64,000 bases of DNA from NCBI RefSeq assembly GCF_002105155.1, contig NW_019029041.1:62001-126000 (forward strand), in the 5' to 3' direction. Positions 35,137-49,000 of the stretch are shown piece by piece; the stretch's first letter is position 1; every line of letters starts with the position of its first letter. The notes beneath the pieces are model-generated. The model saw only the letters and a program-made list of their open reading frames with translations, did no database searches and was not told where the DNA came from. Made by a program: the position numbers and the translations under genes. Source of the stretch: Lobosporangium transversale. Taxonomy: Eukaryota > Mortierellomycota > Mortierellomycetes > Mortierellales > Mortierellaceae.

Positions 35137-37623
35137 TTAGATTGGCTCAGAGTCGATAGCATGGCCATTGGTAACACCCAGGCCGGCAACGTATTCTGCG
35201 CTCTGCCCACGCTTCTTGCGTCGGCGGACCGCATTGCCCTGAACGCGAGAAATGGATCCCATGCTACGCTTCATAGGCCCATGTCCGTTCGTTGCAGATG
35301 AATGTAACGAAAAGACATCCTCCTCATCAAACGAGCTATCATCATCCATGGCTGCAAGCGGGCCACGCACTTCGTCTTCAGATCCCGAATCCTCATCTCC
35401 AGATATTATACCAGTTTGACGATAAGCATGGCGACTATAGTGGTTACGTGAACCCAAACGCGGGGAAGACTTTAAGCTTCTCGTTGGGGATCCTGTAGGG
35501 GTAGCATGACCATGGGAATGATGAGTATTGGTAGAGGAATGTGGTTGTGTCTGTCGCAAAGAATATTGTTCTAAACCAGCTCCGGGGAAGCCTCCAGGCA
35601 TAGTGCTTGGTGCGCTGGGGAATCCTGTTGGTGCCCAGCTAGGCAAACCATCACTGTTCTGAGGTGTCATTCCAACATAACGAAGTTTATCCATCCAATT
35701 CTCTGCCTTGTCAACAGAATCTTTGAAGATGCCCGCTACAGACTTGAGCATATCAGAAGACTCGTTGGCGAAAACGAGAACACGAGTCGCCCGCTCTGAG
35801 GTTTCATTCAGGGCTGCAATTTCATCAGGGGAGCGATCAATTGGACCCAAAGATGGAGATCCAATGGGAGTAGAAGGCACAGATTCATTATTGAGGGTTG
35901 CCCAACGGACAGGCATAGACAGGATGAACTGACGAACGCTGATCTTGGCAGGGTCAGGTAAGCAGGCGCCCGCGTAGCGCGAGACAATACTGATCACCTT
36001 GCGGAGAGTATCTACAACTTCCTTCTTAATAGAAGCCAGCGTTGATGCAGCGGTTGAGGGGACAATTTCTGTGCTTTTTGAGGGACTAGCCAGAGACACA
36101 AGGAATGTACGTAATAATCCGATTTGGTGCTCAATGTGATGTACCGCATACTAAAATTTTAGTAGAAAAAATAAGGCTTCAGTTTGCTTTCTCTTTTTGT
36201 AAAGAATCAAATATGCGACAATCCAATGAGGTTTTTACCTGTAGCCATTGAAGGCAGTACTTGAGACTCTTCATGCTCTCTTCACTAAAGATGGCCACAC
36301 CAGCAGCGGAGGCTGTTCCTACTGAGGCTACGACTCCTTTCCAACCTGAGAACTGCTGAGAGGGGGCAATTGCAACGGACCCAACCTGGCCAGATTGTCC
36401 ATAGCTGCTATAATGATTGTTGGAAACTGATTGAGTCGAGGAGTATTGATAGTTAGACGATGTTAATGGTCGTTGTTGTTGGCTCGATTGTGAATCGGAG
36501 CGTTTTCTCAGCGAGGCTAGATTATGTTTACACAAACAATAACCACAAGTGGATTTTAGTTTGACATCTGACATCATGTACAACATAGACTATCTCCATC
36601 ATTGATCAATGCGCTATATTATTATTTTATTACCTTCATCATGCCGCGTGGTTCGGGAGCGACGAGAATCAAAACTTGGTTGACGAGAACTAGAGCTTGA
36701 AGAGACGCTATCAATGCTGTCGTTGCGTGATCGATGAGCGAAATAGTTGGAGTCAGGACGAATCATGTCGTTGGAAGATCGAGCCGAGTCTGTAGGTGAG
36801 GGAAGTGGTTGAGTATCTGGCTTCAAGTACACCTGTAATCATAGCAAAAAATGAAAGATAAACAATGATAAGCAATATGAATAAAGGACTGAAGCACAAC
36901 TAATCATTTAACCTTTTCTATGTTTTACCTTATCCAGTTGTGTACGAGCGAAGTCATCGATCTGACCAAGAGTCGGCTCGAGCTTTTCAAAGACCGGCTT
37001 TGATAAAGATTTTACACTTGACTCGACCATTTCAGCCCCATACTGAAGGTCATTAGGAACAGCAAATGATGAGTACGATTAGTACATGGATATACGATGT
37101 TAATTGTGTTGTAAATGAACAGGCTATGGTAGGATATGGTTCTTGAACATACCTTCATAACTTTACTGTTCTGTTTGCCATTCTCATATGCCTTTAATGC
37201 AGAGTTGACCACGGGGAGACTAGACATACGAGAGAACAAGAAGGACGATCCAGCGCCAGAAGCTGTTACCGTAGGGGTACGAGCATTGGCCATGCCACCT
37301 AATGCCTCAGCAGCCATCTGTTCATCTGAATCTGGTTCATCGCTATTGATATGCCGTCTGTGGTTGCTGTATTGATCAGGGTCTTCTTCATTATCTGAGG
37401 ACTGGCTGTATACCTCATGACCATTGCGCTGAATACGACGATGATTTTTGTTTCTATTATTGTAGGATGACAGTTGGTCTTCATCCTCAGAATTAAGATT
37501 CAGAGGATCTTGATCCAACTCATGTCCAAGGTTGTGGATCCCCTCATTCGTATTATCATCCTGCTGGCAAAGTTGGGAAATGGACATTGGCTGTGCTTTG
37601 GACATTTCCTTTGTTGAAGGCAT
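35137..37623 (-). CDS. OPI1: OPI1-family transcriptional regulator of phospholipid synthesis
   Basis: Five minus exons (37623-37153, 37042-36929, 36832-36634, 36516-36239, 36150-35137) encode 691 aa. Conserved Opi1 blocks are in order: SALKAYENGK with YGAEMVESSVKSLSKPVFEK and IDDFARTQLDK (the AH/ER-contact region in yeast Opi1); GWKGVVASVGTASAAGVAIF and EESMKSLKYCLQWLQ; then EVVDTLRKVISIVSRYAGAC and ARISVRQFIL-like PAKISVRQFILSMPVRW. Yeast Opi1 senses phosphatidic acid at the ER and represses Ino2/Ino4 targets. N- and C-termini are acidic, Ser-rich and His/Gln-rich. No leucine zipper is evident in the part that carries it in yeast. Confidence 0.87.
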
Positions 37624-40600
37624 CGTTAATCAAGACACCTCTGTGTATCTGAGAACAAGTTGCTATTATTATTATAATACGGTGGTTTCGGTCAAGAAAA
37701 AAAATGAGACGTTAAGAAAAATGAAGAGAGAGAAAGTAAAGCGTAGATGATATGGAGCAAAGGTTTGCTGGAGGTCTTCAAATAAATAGTAAAATGAAAC
37801 AATGTTTTATCGATACAAGAATGAGATTGTATGTGAGCAAAGGGAGCTGATGTACGGCTTTTGCCCATATTACAGGAGGCATGTTTAGTTGGGACATGTG
37901 TGCTGCTTCTGTGTTGTGAATGGTGTCATGCTGCGGCCATAATGAGTGATTGTTGTGTTGGCTCTGAAGAGTGCTGTGTTTGCTCTGTGTGCAGGTGTCT
38001 GTGTCCTGGATGTAGTTCTATTTCTATACATCTACGCCAAGCATGGGTGCACTGACACACACATTCAGATATCATTGACTTGTACTTTCAAAAATACACA
38101 AGCACGGGCAATAGAAATGTAAGAGATAGTTGATGAAACTCATCATGCTTAAAATGAGAGAGAGGATGTGTGAATTGATGCTTAGAAATAACAGCTGATT
38201 AGATAGGAGAGCAAAAAAAGTGTGTTTCTTGATAATTCATGTAATTGTATCTGTAGTATTGATGCTGTGTTGTGGCATATTGATCCTGTGATAGCTCCAA
38301 ACAGGTGTAGCAATTGCTTTTATTTTTTATTTTTTACCTGCGTAGGAAGGACAGAAGAGAGGTAGATAATGTACTTTTGTGATTGTGGGTAATGAATTGG
38401 TATGTGTGCGTTTAATTGAGGTACAGAGGAGAGAACGGAAGTGGTGAAAAAGGAACGTGCGAGCACTGATAAAATTGATCAGGGGAGTGGAGCAAGTGTT
38501 CCAAATAGGTTAAAGGGTCAATTGCAACTGTTGAATGAATGAATGAATGTATGAATGAACAAACGAATGGAGGAATGAAGAAGAGGGAGGTGAAAGATGA
38601 AAAGTGAAAAAGTGAGATTGTGAAGTGAGAAGAAAAAAAAAAAAAAAAAAGAGAAAGAAAGAAGCAAAAAAAGGCTGGGGATAATATGATACCAACAAAA
38701 TACCAACCTATTTCAATTCAAATGTTATATGAACAATTTATCAAATGAATTGGGGACAGAACAGGCAGAACAGACAGAAGAGAAAGAGAGCTGCTCAATC
38801 AATTACGGTTACTGACTGAATGACTGAGTTATTTTATTGTATTGTGCCAAAATCATTTTAATATCTCAATCGTTATAAGCATCTTTTTCAATTTCACATG
38901 GGAAGAAGGGGGTGTTGCACAGTTCATGTAGACAAAGTCAGTCAAAAGAGATAGGCCGAAGGTCTGTCTGAGACACATGTCTGGTTCTTTTTTTTACTTT
39001 TATATATACTCCGCCCGAATGGTGTAGTGCTACACGTGCCTGGCACGAGCATAAATAAAAGATAAACGAAGTGATTAACCAAAAACAATCATAATCATCA
39101 GATTGGGGAAATGAGATCTCCAAATCTCAAGCGTCTAACCGCAAGAAATACAGCACACTTTTTCAACAGCCATTTGCCATAGCATTTGACATACACACAG
39201 TATCTCCATTAGGTACATATTAGGACCCCCTTTTTTTTATAAATATGTATACATGTACCTTTGTCTCCTTGATCTTCGAACACGGACACAAAAGTCTCGT
39301 AACAAGTCTATTAACGCACTCAACAACCCCTGCCCATCCTTTTGTTCATCTTTCTCTTTGCATTGAATGTCTGTTTAAATATATCTGGATTGAGCTTGCT
39401 TGGGCTACACATTAGCTTGCTTGCTGGTCAGCCAGCCAACCATTGCTTTTGCCGTCTATCCCCGACCTTTATTTTCCGCAAAGAAGCTTTGCTCTAAACG
39501 TTTAAACAAGTCTTCGGAAGCTTTTCTCTCTCTTGCTCTCTCCCTCTCTCTATCTTTGTGGAGGAGTTTCGATCGTTCGAAAACTCTATTTTATATCTCT
39601 GTATTTTAACAGCATTAGTATATACCCTCTTGTCCTGGATCTAGATCCTCCTCATCCTCTCCTTTTTTTCACTTATTTTCATCATAGTTAGTGAAGTGAT
39701 GCTTGATAGAAAATGATACTTCAAGATTCAGTGAACACATCAAGTAGAAAGTGTAAATGTATGTAGTAATTTCCACAAATGATAAATGCAAACACGCGCT
39801 TTTTTTTTTTCTGTGCATGTGTTTTATTTGTTTATTTACTCATGTTTTATGTTATTAATATGTTTAACAAGCTCTCCCATGAACAAAAACAAATTTTTTG
39901 TTATTTTATCGAAAGCATTAAGCATTTTCATACGCTTTTGCCTTTATGCCTCTCTTTCTACCCCATTTTGAAAGTGAAGCTGCTCTACGAAAAAGTTATT
40001 AAACCTGCCGTTATATATATCCCTCTACGTTTAACGATTTATTTATATAATGGTATATATATATAAGTGTATTGTGTTTCTTCGATTGAGCATGACAGCC
40101 CAACTCTAACACCAACTCCCTCCATCATAGAAACTTGTGTCTGTCACAAGCGCAAGGAGTAAAAAAAACTATATATTCCTACACACTTGAGTATTTATAC
40201 GCGTTTTTATGTGTGATTACCACATGTCACTAAGCACGATGTAGACTTTCTCCACAGGTCCTTCTATCATGGAACAGAACGGCATCCTGCTTACTCACAC
40301 AAAACAAATATATACTCGTTGACCTACCTTATTTTGAATACTATATGTACATGTACATTTGTTTTAACCGTGGGTACAAGCCGAGTGAGAAAAAAAAGAA
40401 TAGGAAAGAGAAGGTAGAAGCACCCGTTTCTATATATTATACAGTACTCAAATATAAATACTAGAACTAAACAAAAATAGAGATTAAATATATATCTCAA
40501 TACTCATTCATTCAATCATTTGTCTTAACCGTAACCGTAACCGTAACCGTAACCTTTCAATCTCTCTCATTCTTAAGCACTTCCTTACCCAAACAACTTA

Positions 40601-40639
40601 CCTAATTCAAAATAAAAAAAATAGAGCCGTGCTTGCTTA

Positions 40640-40671
<32 letters not shown>

Positions 40672-41155
40672 TGGGTGGTCCATGTCCTTGTTATTATATC
40701 CAAACATTATGTCTATACAGAAGAGCCGAGTGGGCGGCTAGCTATTGCTAAGCAACTATGAGAGACAAACACAATAGCCATCGGTTCGGCTTGTCCATGA
40801 CTCCTGTGCTTGTGCTTAAACTAGCATACTCCATAGGCAAGTGTTCGAGCCTACAATACACATGGAGACTTGCTCCACTTTAAAGTGCTACTGAACCTTG
40901 TGTCTGGAGGGAAAAATTAGAGCACTATGAACATATATATATATGTGTGTATTCACTACACGAGCAGCAAGAGATATAAACATGTATATTTATCGCGTGT
41001 TTGCGTGTTGTAGTTTCTGAATATACTGTGTCTGGGGGGGGGGGGGGGGTTTTATTGTAATGTTCAGGATTAAGACTGTGTGATATAGTGGCAAAGCTAT
41101 CGAAGGCGCAGCCGTTAGTTGTCGCAGACCGTAATTGTTTATTTTTTTAAGACCT
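37624..41155. other. Long intergenic region, no gene supported
   Basis: This 3.5-kb region between the OPI1 start and the MBF1 end likely holds the OPI1 promoter and long leader. It contains tandem TAACCG hexamers (about 40527-40555), a run of about 15 G (41035-41049), and near 39010-39050 an isolated tRNA-A-box-like string without a B box. No exon pair giving a known protein was found. Confidence 0.45.
40527..40555. repeat. Tandem hexamer (TAACCG)n
   Basis: Four to five consecutive TAACCG units. The unit differs from the common fungal telomere repeat CCCTAA and is too short to be called an interstitial telomere. Confidence 0.8.
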
Positions 41156-41290
41156 TTATGTCCTATTCTTGCCGAAAGTTAGAGATGAGCCAATATCCTT
41201 GCCACGGAGCTTGACTCCGAGCGCGCGCTCTAGCTTCCCGAGAATCTGTTGGTTCGGTATTGCGCGGCTAGCTTCATAATCATTAATCTA

Positions 41291-41323
<33 letters not shown>

Positions 41324-41721
41324 GCATACAGAGAAAATATTAGTATAGCATGACTTTAATGTTCCTCAGGGAGGTACAGGTAAACATAAAGAGATCCACC
41401 TACAACTGTCTGCTTCTCATTCACTTTGACACCCAACTCTTTCTGGCTCAACCCCAATTCGTTACGGGCCTTGGCGATGGCGATCCCAACATTTAGAGGG
41501 ACCGATTTGGGCGCAATGATATCTTCCGTTTCTGCGACCTTGGCAACCCTCCGAGAATCCTCGCCAACGTGACCTGCATTCGATACAGTCCTACGTTCTG
41601 TAGCGACCACTCCACCGCTGCGGCGGGCTTCGTTAATCTCGGCGGTTGTTCGCGTCACTTTGGCATATTCAGGGCGCTTGCGAAGAACGATTTCATCATC
41701 CCATCCAATGTTTCCAGACAT
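41156..41721 (-). CDS. MBF1: Multiprotein-bridging factor 1
   Basis: Two minus exons (41721-41404 and 41287-41156) encode 149 aa, the standard MBF1 length. Exon 1 starts [20 protein letters not shown] and carries the first half of the Cro/C1-type HTH ([20 protein letters not shown]). Translation past the GTAGGT donor gives a false stop; splicing to the TAG acceptor continues as [20 protein letters not shown] and [12 protein letters not shown], completing the HTH and conserved tail. MBF1 bridges TBP and bZIP activators such as Gcn4 and also prevents +1 frameshifting at collided ribosomes. The intron includes a long A/T homopolymer next to the acceptor. Confidence 0.95.
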
Positions 41722-42218
41722 ATTTGTTGGAATGGTAGTAAAGATAGTAGAATATAAAAGTGCAGGTAATATAGTGGTTTTGCTGATCTAATATGCTTAA
41801 AATAAGTATGGAATGGGGAGAGAGGAGAGACAGATGAGGGATTGGTTTTATTAATGAAGCTTAATCTTCTCTCGACATCCAATTTATACGCTCCAATGCT
41901 TCGTAATTTTAAGTTTAGCTGCGGATATGGACGGACTTTATTGACTCCACTGGTCCAATGCGACTGGAATTTTTACTTTTTAAGGAAGGAAGGCTTAGAC
42001 CATACTCGTATATCATCACTGCCAAAGTTTCGATATTCATCCGGGACATGACGGTTGTAGCTATTGTTAAGCTCTAGACAACTATTGTTTTATTTTAATG
42101 TACACTTTTACAGATACAAAACAGCAAAATTATATGTGGTAATGTTTATAATGATAGTGGCGCTTGATTACATGCACATCACAACGCGGATAAAGAAAAG
42201 CTAAACTGCAGTACCAGA

Positions 42219-44791
42219 TCAGTCTGAAAAATCCTCAATTGGATCATCCTCATGCTCCATCTCATACATACTTGTATTAGCTTGCTGCTGTTGTTGCTGT
42301 TTGCGTTCCTGTAGCCTGGATCTTGTGCTTGAGTTAATGATTGTGTGTTCAGGCGAGTCAGAACATCCGACGTTGTCTCCTCCTACCTCGCCACTCATAC
42401 CCGGGCTCACTAATTCCTCCACAAACCCCTCATCTCCTTCACCGAATTCTTTTCGGATCATACCTACTCCCTTGCCGTAGTTTGCTGAAGATGCTCGAAT
42501 AAAGTTCTTAGAGCTTGGTCGAAGTGATTTACTGAAAATCGGCATATACGGGTTTGCAATAATGCATTTGTGGAGCATTGGAACGAGTTCCTCACGAACG
42601 ACACGCTTGGGAAAGAAGCCTTTTATATATGTCAAATTAGCTGTATATGTGTAAGTTCTTATAGTCCTAGTACCAACGCTCATGACTTGCTTCCATGATC
42701 GAAATCACAACGTACCTGACCCAGTAACATATCCTGACGGTAATCCTTGTATTTCATCTCCCACCAGATCAGCAGTGACTTCCGAATACTGCTGATCATT
42801 CGCCCGCATAGCTCGATTAACAGCAAATAGCTCTGGCCACCAATGTTTTTTTTGTCCTCCTCTAACGTTACCTCCATACGTTGGGCCTGCCAATGTTGGA
42901 GCATACAACAACCCACGAACTGCCAGTGATGTCATGTAAGGCTGCATTTGGATAATTTGAGTAAAATTGGCACTGCTAGCGGAAGAGTTTGAGAACTGGT
43001 CTGCAATACACAGATATTCGATTGCAGTGAGGCATTCATCAATTGTGGTCATATGTCTTGTGTAATTCTGATGCAGCATTAAGGTGAATAAATCAGGCTC
43101 AACAGGCAGTTTCTCAATTAACTCCTATAAACCCATGGTAAGCGTGAAGATTGAATCAGTCAAAAGACACAGATATCGTAAAGATGAAGACACCTGAAGC
43201 ATTTTCCAATGCGTAGACTATCAGTCATTCACATATACACGATGAGTCATTACCTTCTCGGGATCGAAACGCAAAGGAGGTCGTCCCTTGGTCCAACTCT
43301 GTACAGGAACCTTGACTATATCACTATCAAACGTTACATTAGGCTTTGACCAGTCACCTGTTGAAGCCGATAATAAGTCTCTTACTTTGTTAGCCATAGG
43401 CTTTCTATGAAAAACTCAATAAAAAAACATGACAATGACGGCAAACATAATGAATTTACGCTTATTGTAAAGCACTTTGGCAACAGCGTGGAACACTCCT
43501 AAAGACGAATCTTGTCCCACAATCACCCTAACCAAAAAAAAAAAAAAAAAAAAAAATGGATGTGAGTGTTAGATGAAAATTCTCTTCAATCTTCTTTGAC
43601 TATTATCAACTCGTACTGCCATCCATTACTTATTCTCTGAATTATGGACCATCAGCCTATCAGAGGCATTTAGTTCCTCTTCTGCTTCCACCGCTAAGTT
43701 CCTATAACATCTCCGTTTCTTAGTCGGGAGATAGCACAGAAATTGGAGCGCGTTGATGACTGCCCGAATGTCCCCATCATGAATTTCGATCAGTTGGTCC
43801 ACTTCGGCTGTATCTGGTGCATGTGAATGCGAGGATTTGAACTCAAGCTCAATCAATCTCCGGATCGCCTTTTTCATGATAGTTGGCGCTATAGGGTTAA
43901 ACCTTGGGTGCATAAACGTGCCAACGCAAAAAATTAGTATCAAAGCCTCTAATCCTGTATTTAATAGAGTAAAAAAAAAAAAAAAAAAAAAAAAGCTTAG
44001 ATATCCTTATTACTTAATCTGCTTGATTCTCGAATTATTCCTGCTCCCTGAATCAATTCGATCTAAGACAGAAGGTGGTAACAGTGTCCTGATCGTCAGC
44101 GCCGAATCTCTGTTTTCACTCGTATTAGAAAATAGCATCTCCGTGTTCTGTTTTGCATAGACGTCGCTCACGATGATGACCAAAACAGATGTAGATTTGC
44201 TCCGCAAGTTGCTGAAGTTTTTGATGGTATCCTGAAATATCTTCCGTGATGAAGATGCAGATATAGGCGGTAAATCCTCAATCAAGATCAGATTTTTATT
44301 AGTGCTGTCACTGTTAGGCGTTGACGGGAATATGGGTTCCTGACAATGAAGAGAAGCAGCAAGTGTTGTTTGTAGGGGCCTAAAGCGGTGCGCTCTTGCA
44401 AAAAATTCCTGAAATGCTCTCATCACTGGAATATACTCTATAGAGGAATTGCCGATAAATACAGAGTTAGTTAGCCCTAATAGCCCGTTTTTCGTTGCTG
44501 TGAGGTCGCTAGTACCATCAAATTACCCTCATCGACTGAAGATGGTCCCCAGTTGTCTTGCCCTGGCATTTTAGGTCGTTGAATTACATTATTCTCATTC
44601 ACAGTGTTGATCCATTCTACAATGTTTAGCCCCATTTCTTTTGCTAGTATCCGGAGTACAGTCGTTTTTCCTGACCCTGCAGGTCCGCTCAACACGAGTA
44701 TAGCTCCGCCTGAAAAATCTCGTTGTGGGTTCCTTGGATCCTGCCAAGCATTGAAACAATAGAATTAACGTTTCAGCATCAACGAAATCGG

Positions 44792-44832
<41 letters not shown>

Positions 44833-45688
44833 AATAAAAAATAAAAAATAAAAAATAAGAATAAACCTACAGTATAAATTTGAAGCCATTCTCGGACGTT
44901 TGCAATCTTCCCAGGATGGACTGCAACCTCTTCGATGTTTGTAGGCGCGTACTTTTCTACCCACTGATCATCCTGTTGAAACTCATCTACATTTAGAATA
45001 TGCCATTAATCAAATTAAACTGTCTTTTAGACCTCTGCAAATGTCAAGAAATAAAAGAAAAAAATCGATCAGATTAAACCTCCGAGTTTATTTGGCTCTT
45101 GTACCTTTAGCCTTTGGGCTTGCTTTACTGCGGCCAGAACTAGAGTGCGATCCCGAGGGCGGAGAGGATGTAGGATTCGTTACTAATGGAAGGAATTTCA
45201 CATTTCCAGCCCGTCTCTTTGGGCCAGTGACAGAAGAGGCCATTGTATGCGGAGATGTCGTGCTTGATGAGGAACTCGACTTCCGACTAGCTGCATTTGG
45301 TCTTGAGGTAGAGATACTATTATTATTTTGTCCCCTCCCCCTCCCTGTTGCAGAGGCTCTCTTTGGCAGTGATATCTCAGTTGTTGAACGTGAAGCTGGC
45401 GTTTTCCCGAGATTCCGTTGTATTCTTTTTGATCGCTTCCGCGTTTGAAGTGGCCCTTCAAAATCATCTGAGCCTTGAGTTTCATCATGGCTCTCTTGAT
45501 CACTTTTATTTACTTCGGTTTCAGAAACAGTGTCCTCAGGATCGCTGATCTGGTCTGAGAAATCGTCCGAGCCGTCATCTAGATATGCCTGTGCCTCTTT
45601 ATACATTGATGCTGTGGAAGCAACTGCACGCGTTTTGGCATCCCGAGAAGGGGCCTTCCGCGTCAGCACAGGCACAGACGATTTGTTC

Positions 45689-45720
<32 letters not shown>

Positions 45721-45803
45721 GCATTAGGACCCCATATTAGGTTGTCAACAAGGTTCTGTTTGTTAACCATAAGATCGTTCACCCTTGTGCGCTTGGGAGG
45801 CAT
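42219..45803 (-). CDS. RAD17: RAD17, checkpoint clamp-loader large subunit (RFC-like AAA+ ATPase)
   Basis: Ten minus exons give about 879 aa: 45803-45783, 45687-45105, 44986-44871, 44740-44527, 44437-44014, 43902-43630, 43527-43460, 43384-43254, 43124-42716, 42619-42219. Features in order: an acidic Ser-rich N-terminus, QWVEKYAPTNIEEVAVHPGK (the Rad17 box), Walker A GPAGSGKT near 259-266, Walker B LILIEDLPP near 361, FNPIAPTIMKKAI, SSLGVFHAVAKVLYNK, and DLFTLMLHQNYTRHM. Rad17 with Rfc2-5 loads the 9-1-1 clamp at damaged DNA to activate ATR/Mec1 signalling. Least certain points: the 7-codon first exon, the border into exon 8, and whether the last intron is removed (both readings stay in frame). 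The C-terminus is acidic (EMEHEDDPIEDFSD). Confidence 0.88.
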
Positions 45804-46030
45804 AAGATGTCGAGCAATCCGTCTCTCTTTAATCAATAGAATGAGAGACGTGCTCTGTTGATCAGAATGTGCAATAGTAGAAAGAAAGACGAAATGGGTT
45901 TGGAGAAATGAGAAGCAGAGTTAGTTGTTACTCTATACTTGAGCATCGCCCTCCGAAGCCACTTGACCTTATACCACTACGCTGGCCCCTTTGCTCCTTT
46001 TCTCTACATGCCATTCTTGGCTAGAATCCC

Positions 46031-49000
46031 ATGGAGACACTCATCAAGGGCATTCTTGCCCAACCGACAATCCCACCTCAGGTCAAAAACGCTGCTATTA
46101 TAAAACTTCTGTCAGGCACAGCTTCACTTTCGGAGGCTGACGCCTCGATATTACTTGATTTCGCGATGGAGTTAAGGACAACAGTATGTGCACAAGAGCC
46201 AACCTCTGCACAGACATTTCTGACCTCCTACAGTTATATGCCAAAGATATCCAAATATTACTCACACTATCCTCACTGCTATTAGTCTCGCAACCTCCTT
46301 GGGATTCAAACAGGAGATCGGGTCCTCACTGCTGTCAGTGTCACGCACCGTGATCTCTTCTGGGCTCGGTTCAGTGCAGACTGGCTGGAAAGCCTGACTT
46401 CAGGAACAGTAACTGTAATTAGACCTTCGGCAAACACATTCGATATTCTGGAGCCCCTTGTATTGTATGCGACCAAAAAGATACAGAATATATCATTAAC
46501 GCAATGCCTCCATACTTTATATACACGGATGATATATCTGAGTAGAGTCAGGATTATCTCAGAGATGTCTCGTTCATAACATCCATCATGAAGCGGAAAT
46601 TGGGTTAGTCTTGTTGGCTAGAGTTACGCTTATACTAGATATCCGCGCTACAAGGATTCAAAATACGAGAGAGAGCATATCATGAACTGACAGTTTCAGT
46701 TAACAAAATGTCTCTTCTTAGCCACGACCTTGAATGAAGACGATAAACTGGATCTAGAAAAAGAGATGGCTATATTACGGAGCTTTGCTGAAAAGAAATG
46801 TATTGATGCTACACCACGACTTGACTATCCTGTCCAGGTATACATTTTCGGTCCTACATCCTTCAGCGAACATGAAGTGATCATAAATGTACATGCTAAT
46901 GCATTCAAGGTTGTTAGTCTGCATTTATTGCCATGTTTGTAGCCCTGCCCTCTACGCGACCATTGACGACAAGCAAATACATTGAGGTAGTTCACTAAAA
47001 AGATATAGTATCATTAGCAACATCATAATGAAAGAATTGAAGGAAAGAAATCCTCCATAAAGAGCATTTACAGATCTAATCGTCTTAATTTGAGTAGTTT
47101 TTAGTTGATTTTCTGGCTGCCATACCTATACCTACCACTCCCGATTCAGCCTCACAGCCGTCGGCATCCAAGAGCGCAATATCGTTACTACAGCAATGCT
47201 GGGACAATGGGTAAATGCTGAAATAATTGACAGTAAAAAAGAAAGACACCCTTCAAAGAGGCTATACATTAGATTGCTTAGCTTTTTTTTGTTTTTACTT
47301 GATCATCTATAACAACCCTGTGATAGACCAGACAATGTATTTGTGACCATGCCCCAGCTATTCCTGAATCTCTCTGATAATGAGAAAGAGTGTTCTATTG
47401 GGATCGGTTACTTACTGCAAGCTATCCCCGAGGCCTATACTTCTGGTAAAATATAGACTTTCAAAAAATAGCAGAATTTCTGTCGAGCGAGCTTAACTGT
47501 GTACAAACCTGATACTTTTTATATCCTATGAACAAATGCCGGTACGGTATTAGTGGTCGACCCATTCATCCAGGGATTAGACTCATCTGCCTTGTGGCGT
47601 CTCAGATTCACTGTGCAGAGGCTAATTAACTGGCTAGTAACCATTGACCTACCTGGAATAGGTAAAACAGTATAAAAGAAAAGTAAGATCCGACTTACTT
47701 CTAGCACAATTAAAACTAGTGCTACGTATTATTTTTCACTTCAATGTATTAGCGATCTGGATTGTAGCTATCATGGAGAGCCTTGCTTCTCGTGGAGAAT
47801 TCATGCTACTACGAGAGCTTGCGGACGAGAATGCGTATAAGAGTAAGCAGCAAATTATCAAATATGTCTAAGCACTATTTCTTTCGAGCTTCGTAAATCT
47901 CACATTCTCTCCGATTTCCTATTTTCTATGATAGTCGCCAGGCAACTCGCATTTAAAGCGCGGAGGAAGGATGCATTGCTAGTTTTGAGGTTCATGTTAC
48001 TTGGCTATCATCATTCGCCTGTCCTATTCAATAATATTGTCCAAGGCCTCCTTCCGCTTGTTGCTAAGTGCCGGAAGACCTCAGTATGCTCAACTATTTC
48101 TAGTAGAGACCGTCTATCTGCATCAAGCCCAAAGGAGACATATTCCCAGCACTTTTTTTTTAACTCTTTTTTTCTTTCTCATCTCTTTTGTGATAGGAAG
48201 ATATTACATTTGCAGGCGAAATTAACAATTTAGCTCAGATACTTTTGATTCATTTTGGGGACACAGACGCCGTTAGCACAAAAGTACAAAAAGCACGGGC
48301 ATTCCTGGACCTGGTAAGACTGATACACTATATTGATATTAAGCCTCGGGATTGCTCTAAGGATTTAGAGTCAGGCTAGGAAAATGACACCAATATGCTT
48401 TTAGCCTGTTGTTTCTAGAGCAGAAGCGCTGCAGACAATGCAAGAAAACTCTTGGAAGAAGAGTCTTCATATACAAAGTGAGTACGCAAGTATTAGCTAT
48501 ATTTATTTATTTTGTAAAGTATATATATCAGTACTAAAGCCATTATTTATTTCTACAAATTCATGTGGATTAGACACCTCTGCAGGCTTCCGCCGCAGGC
48601 CAGCGTTTGCACAGCCTCTCGGGAAAGTTGGGTTAGTCAACCTGGGCAACTCTTGTTTTATGAACAGTGCACTTCGTGCTCTGTTTTGTTCAACAGAATT
48701 TAAGCAATCGATCTTATCTGACACATTAAAGTAAGATACTTTATTTCTGACTACACAACCTTGCTATTCAAAAACAATAGGCTGATTTTTTTTCTTTTTT
48801 TGACCACTTTTGCATTCACTGCCCTTCTCTTACCTTTACCCTCATGCTCCCAATCAAGAGTCGAACCTTCCAAGGTTATGACAACAAGGTTACGTGAGAC
48901 TTTCAATAACCTTTCGACGCCACGTCTTTCCGTCGTCACTCCATCGGCTCTTTATAAAGCACTTCCTAACTGGCTAAACGATGGTCACCAACAAGATGCT

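Noticed and set aside
39003-39055. tRNA A-box-like string (GAATGGTGTAGTGC) after an AT-rich stretch
   Set aside because: No B box or cloverleaf follows; chance or a tRNA fragment.
45041-45448. 135-codon plus-strand frame
   Set aside because: Antisense shadow of RAD17 exon 2, which is supported by splice phase and domain order.
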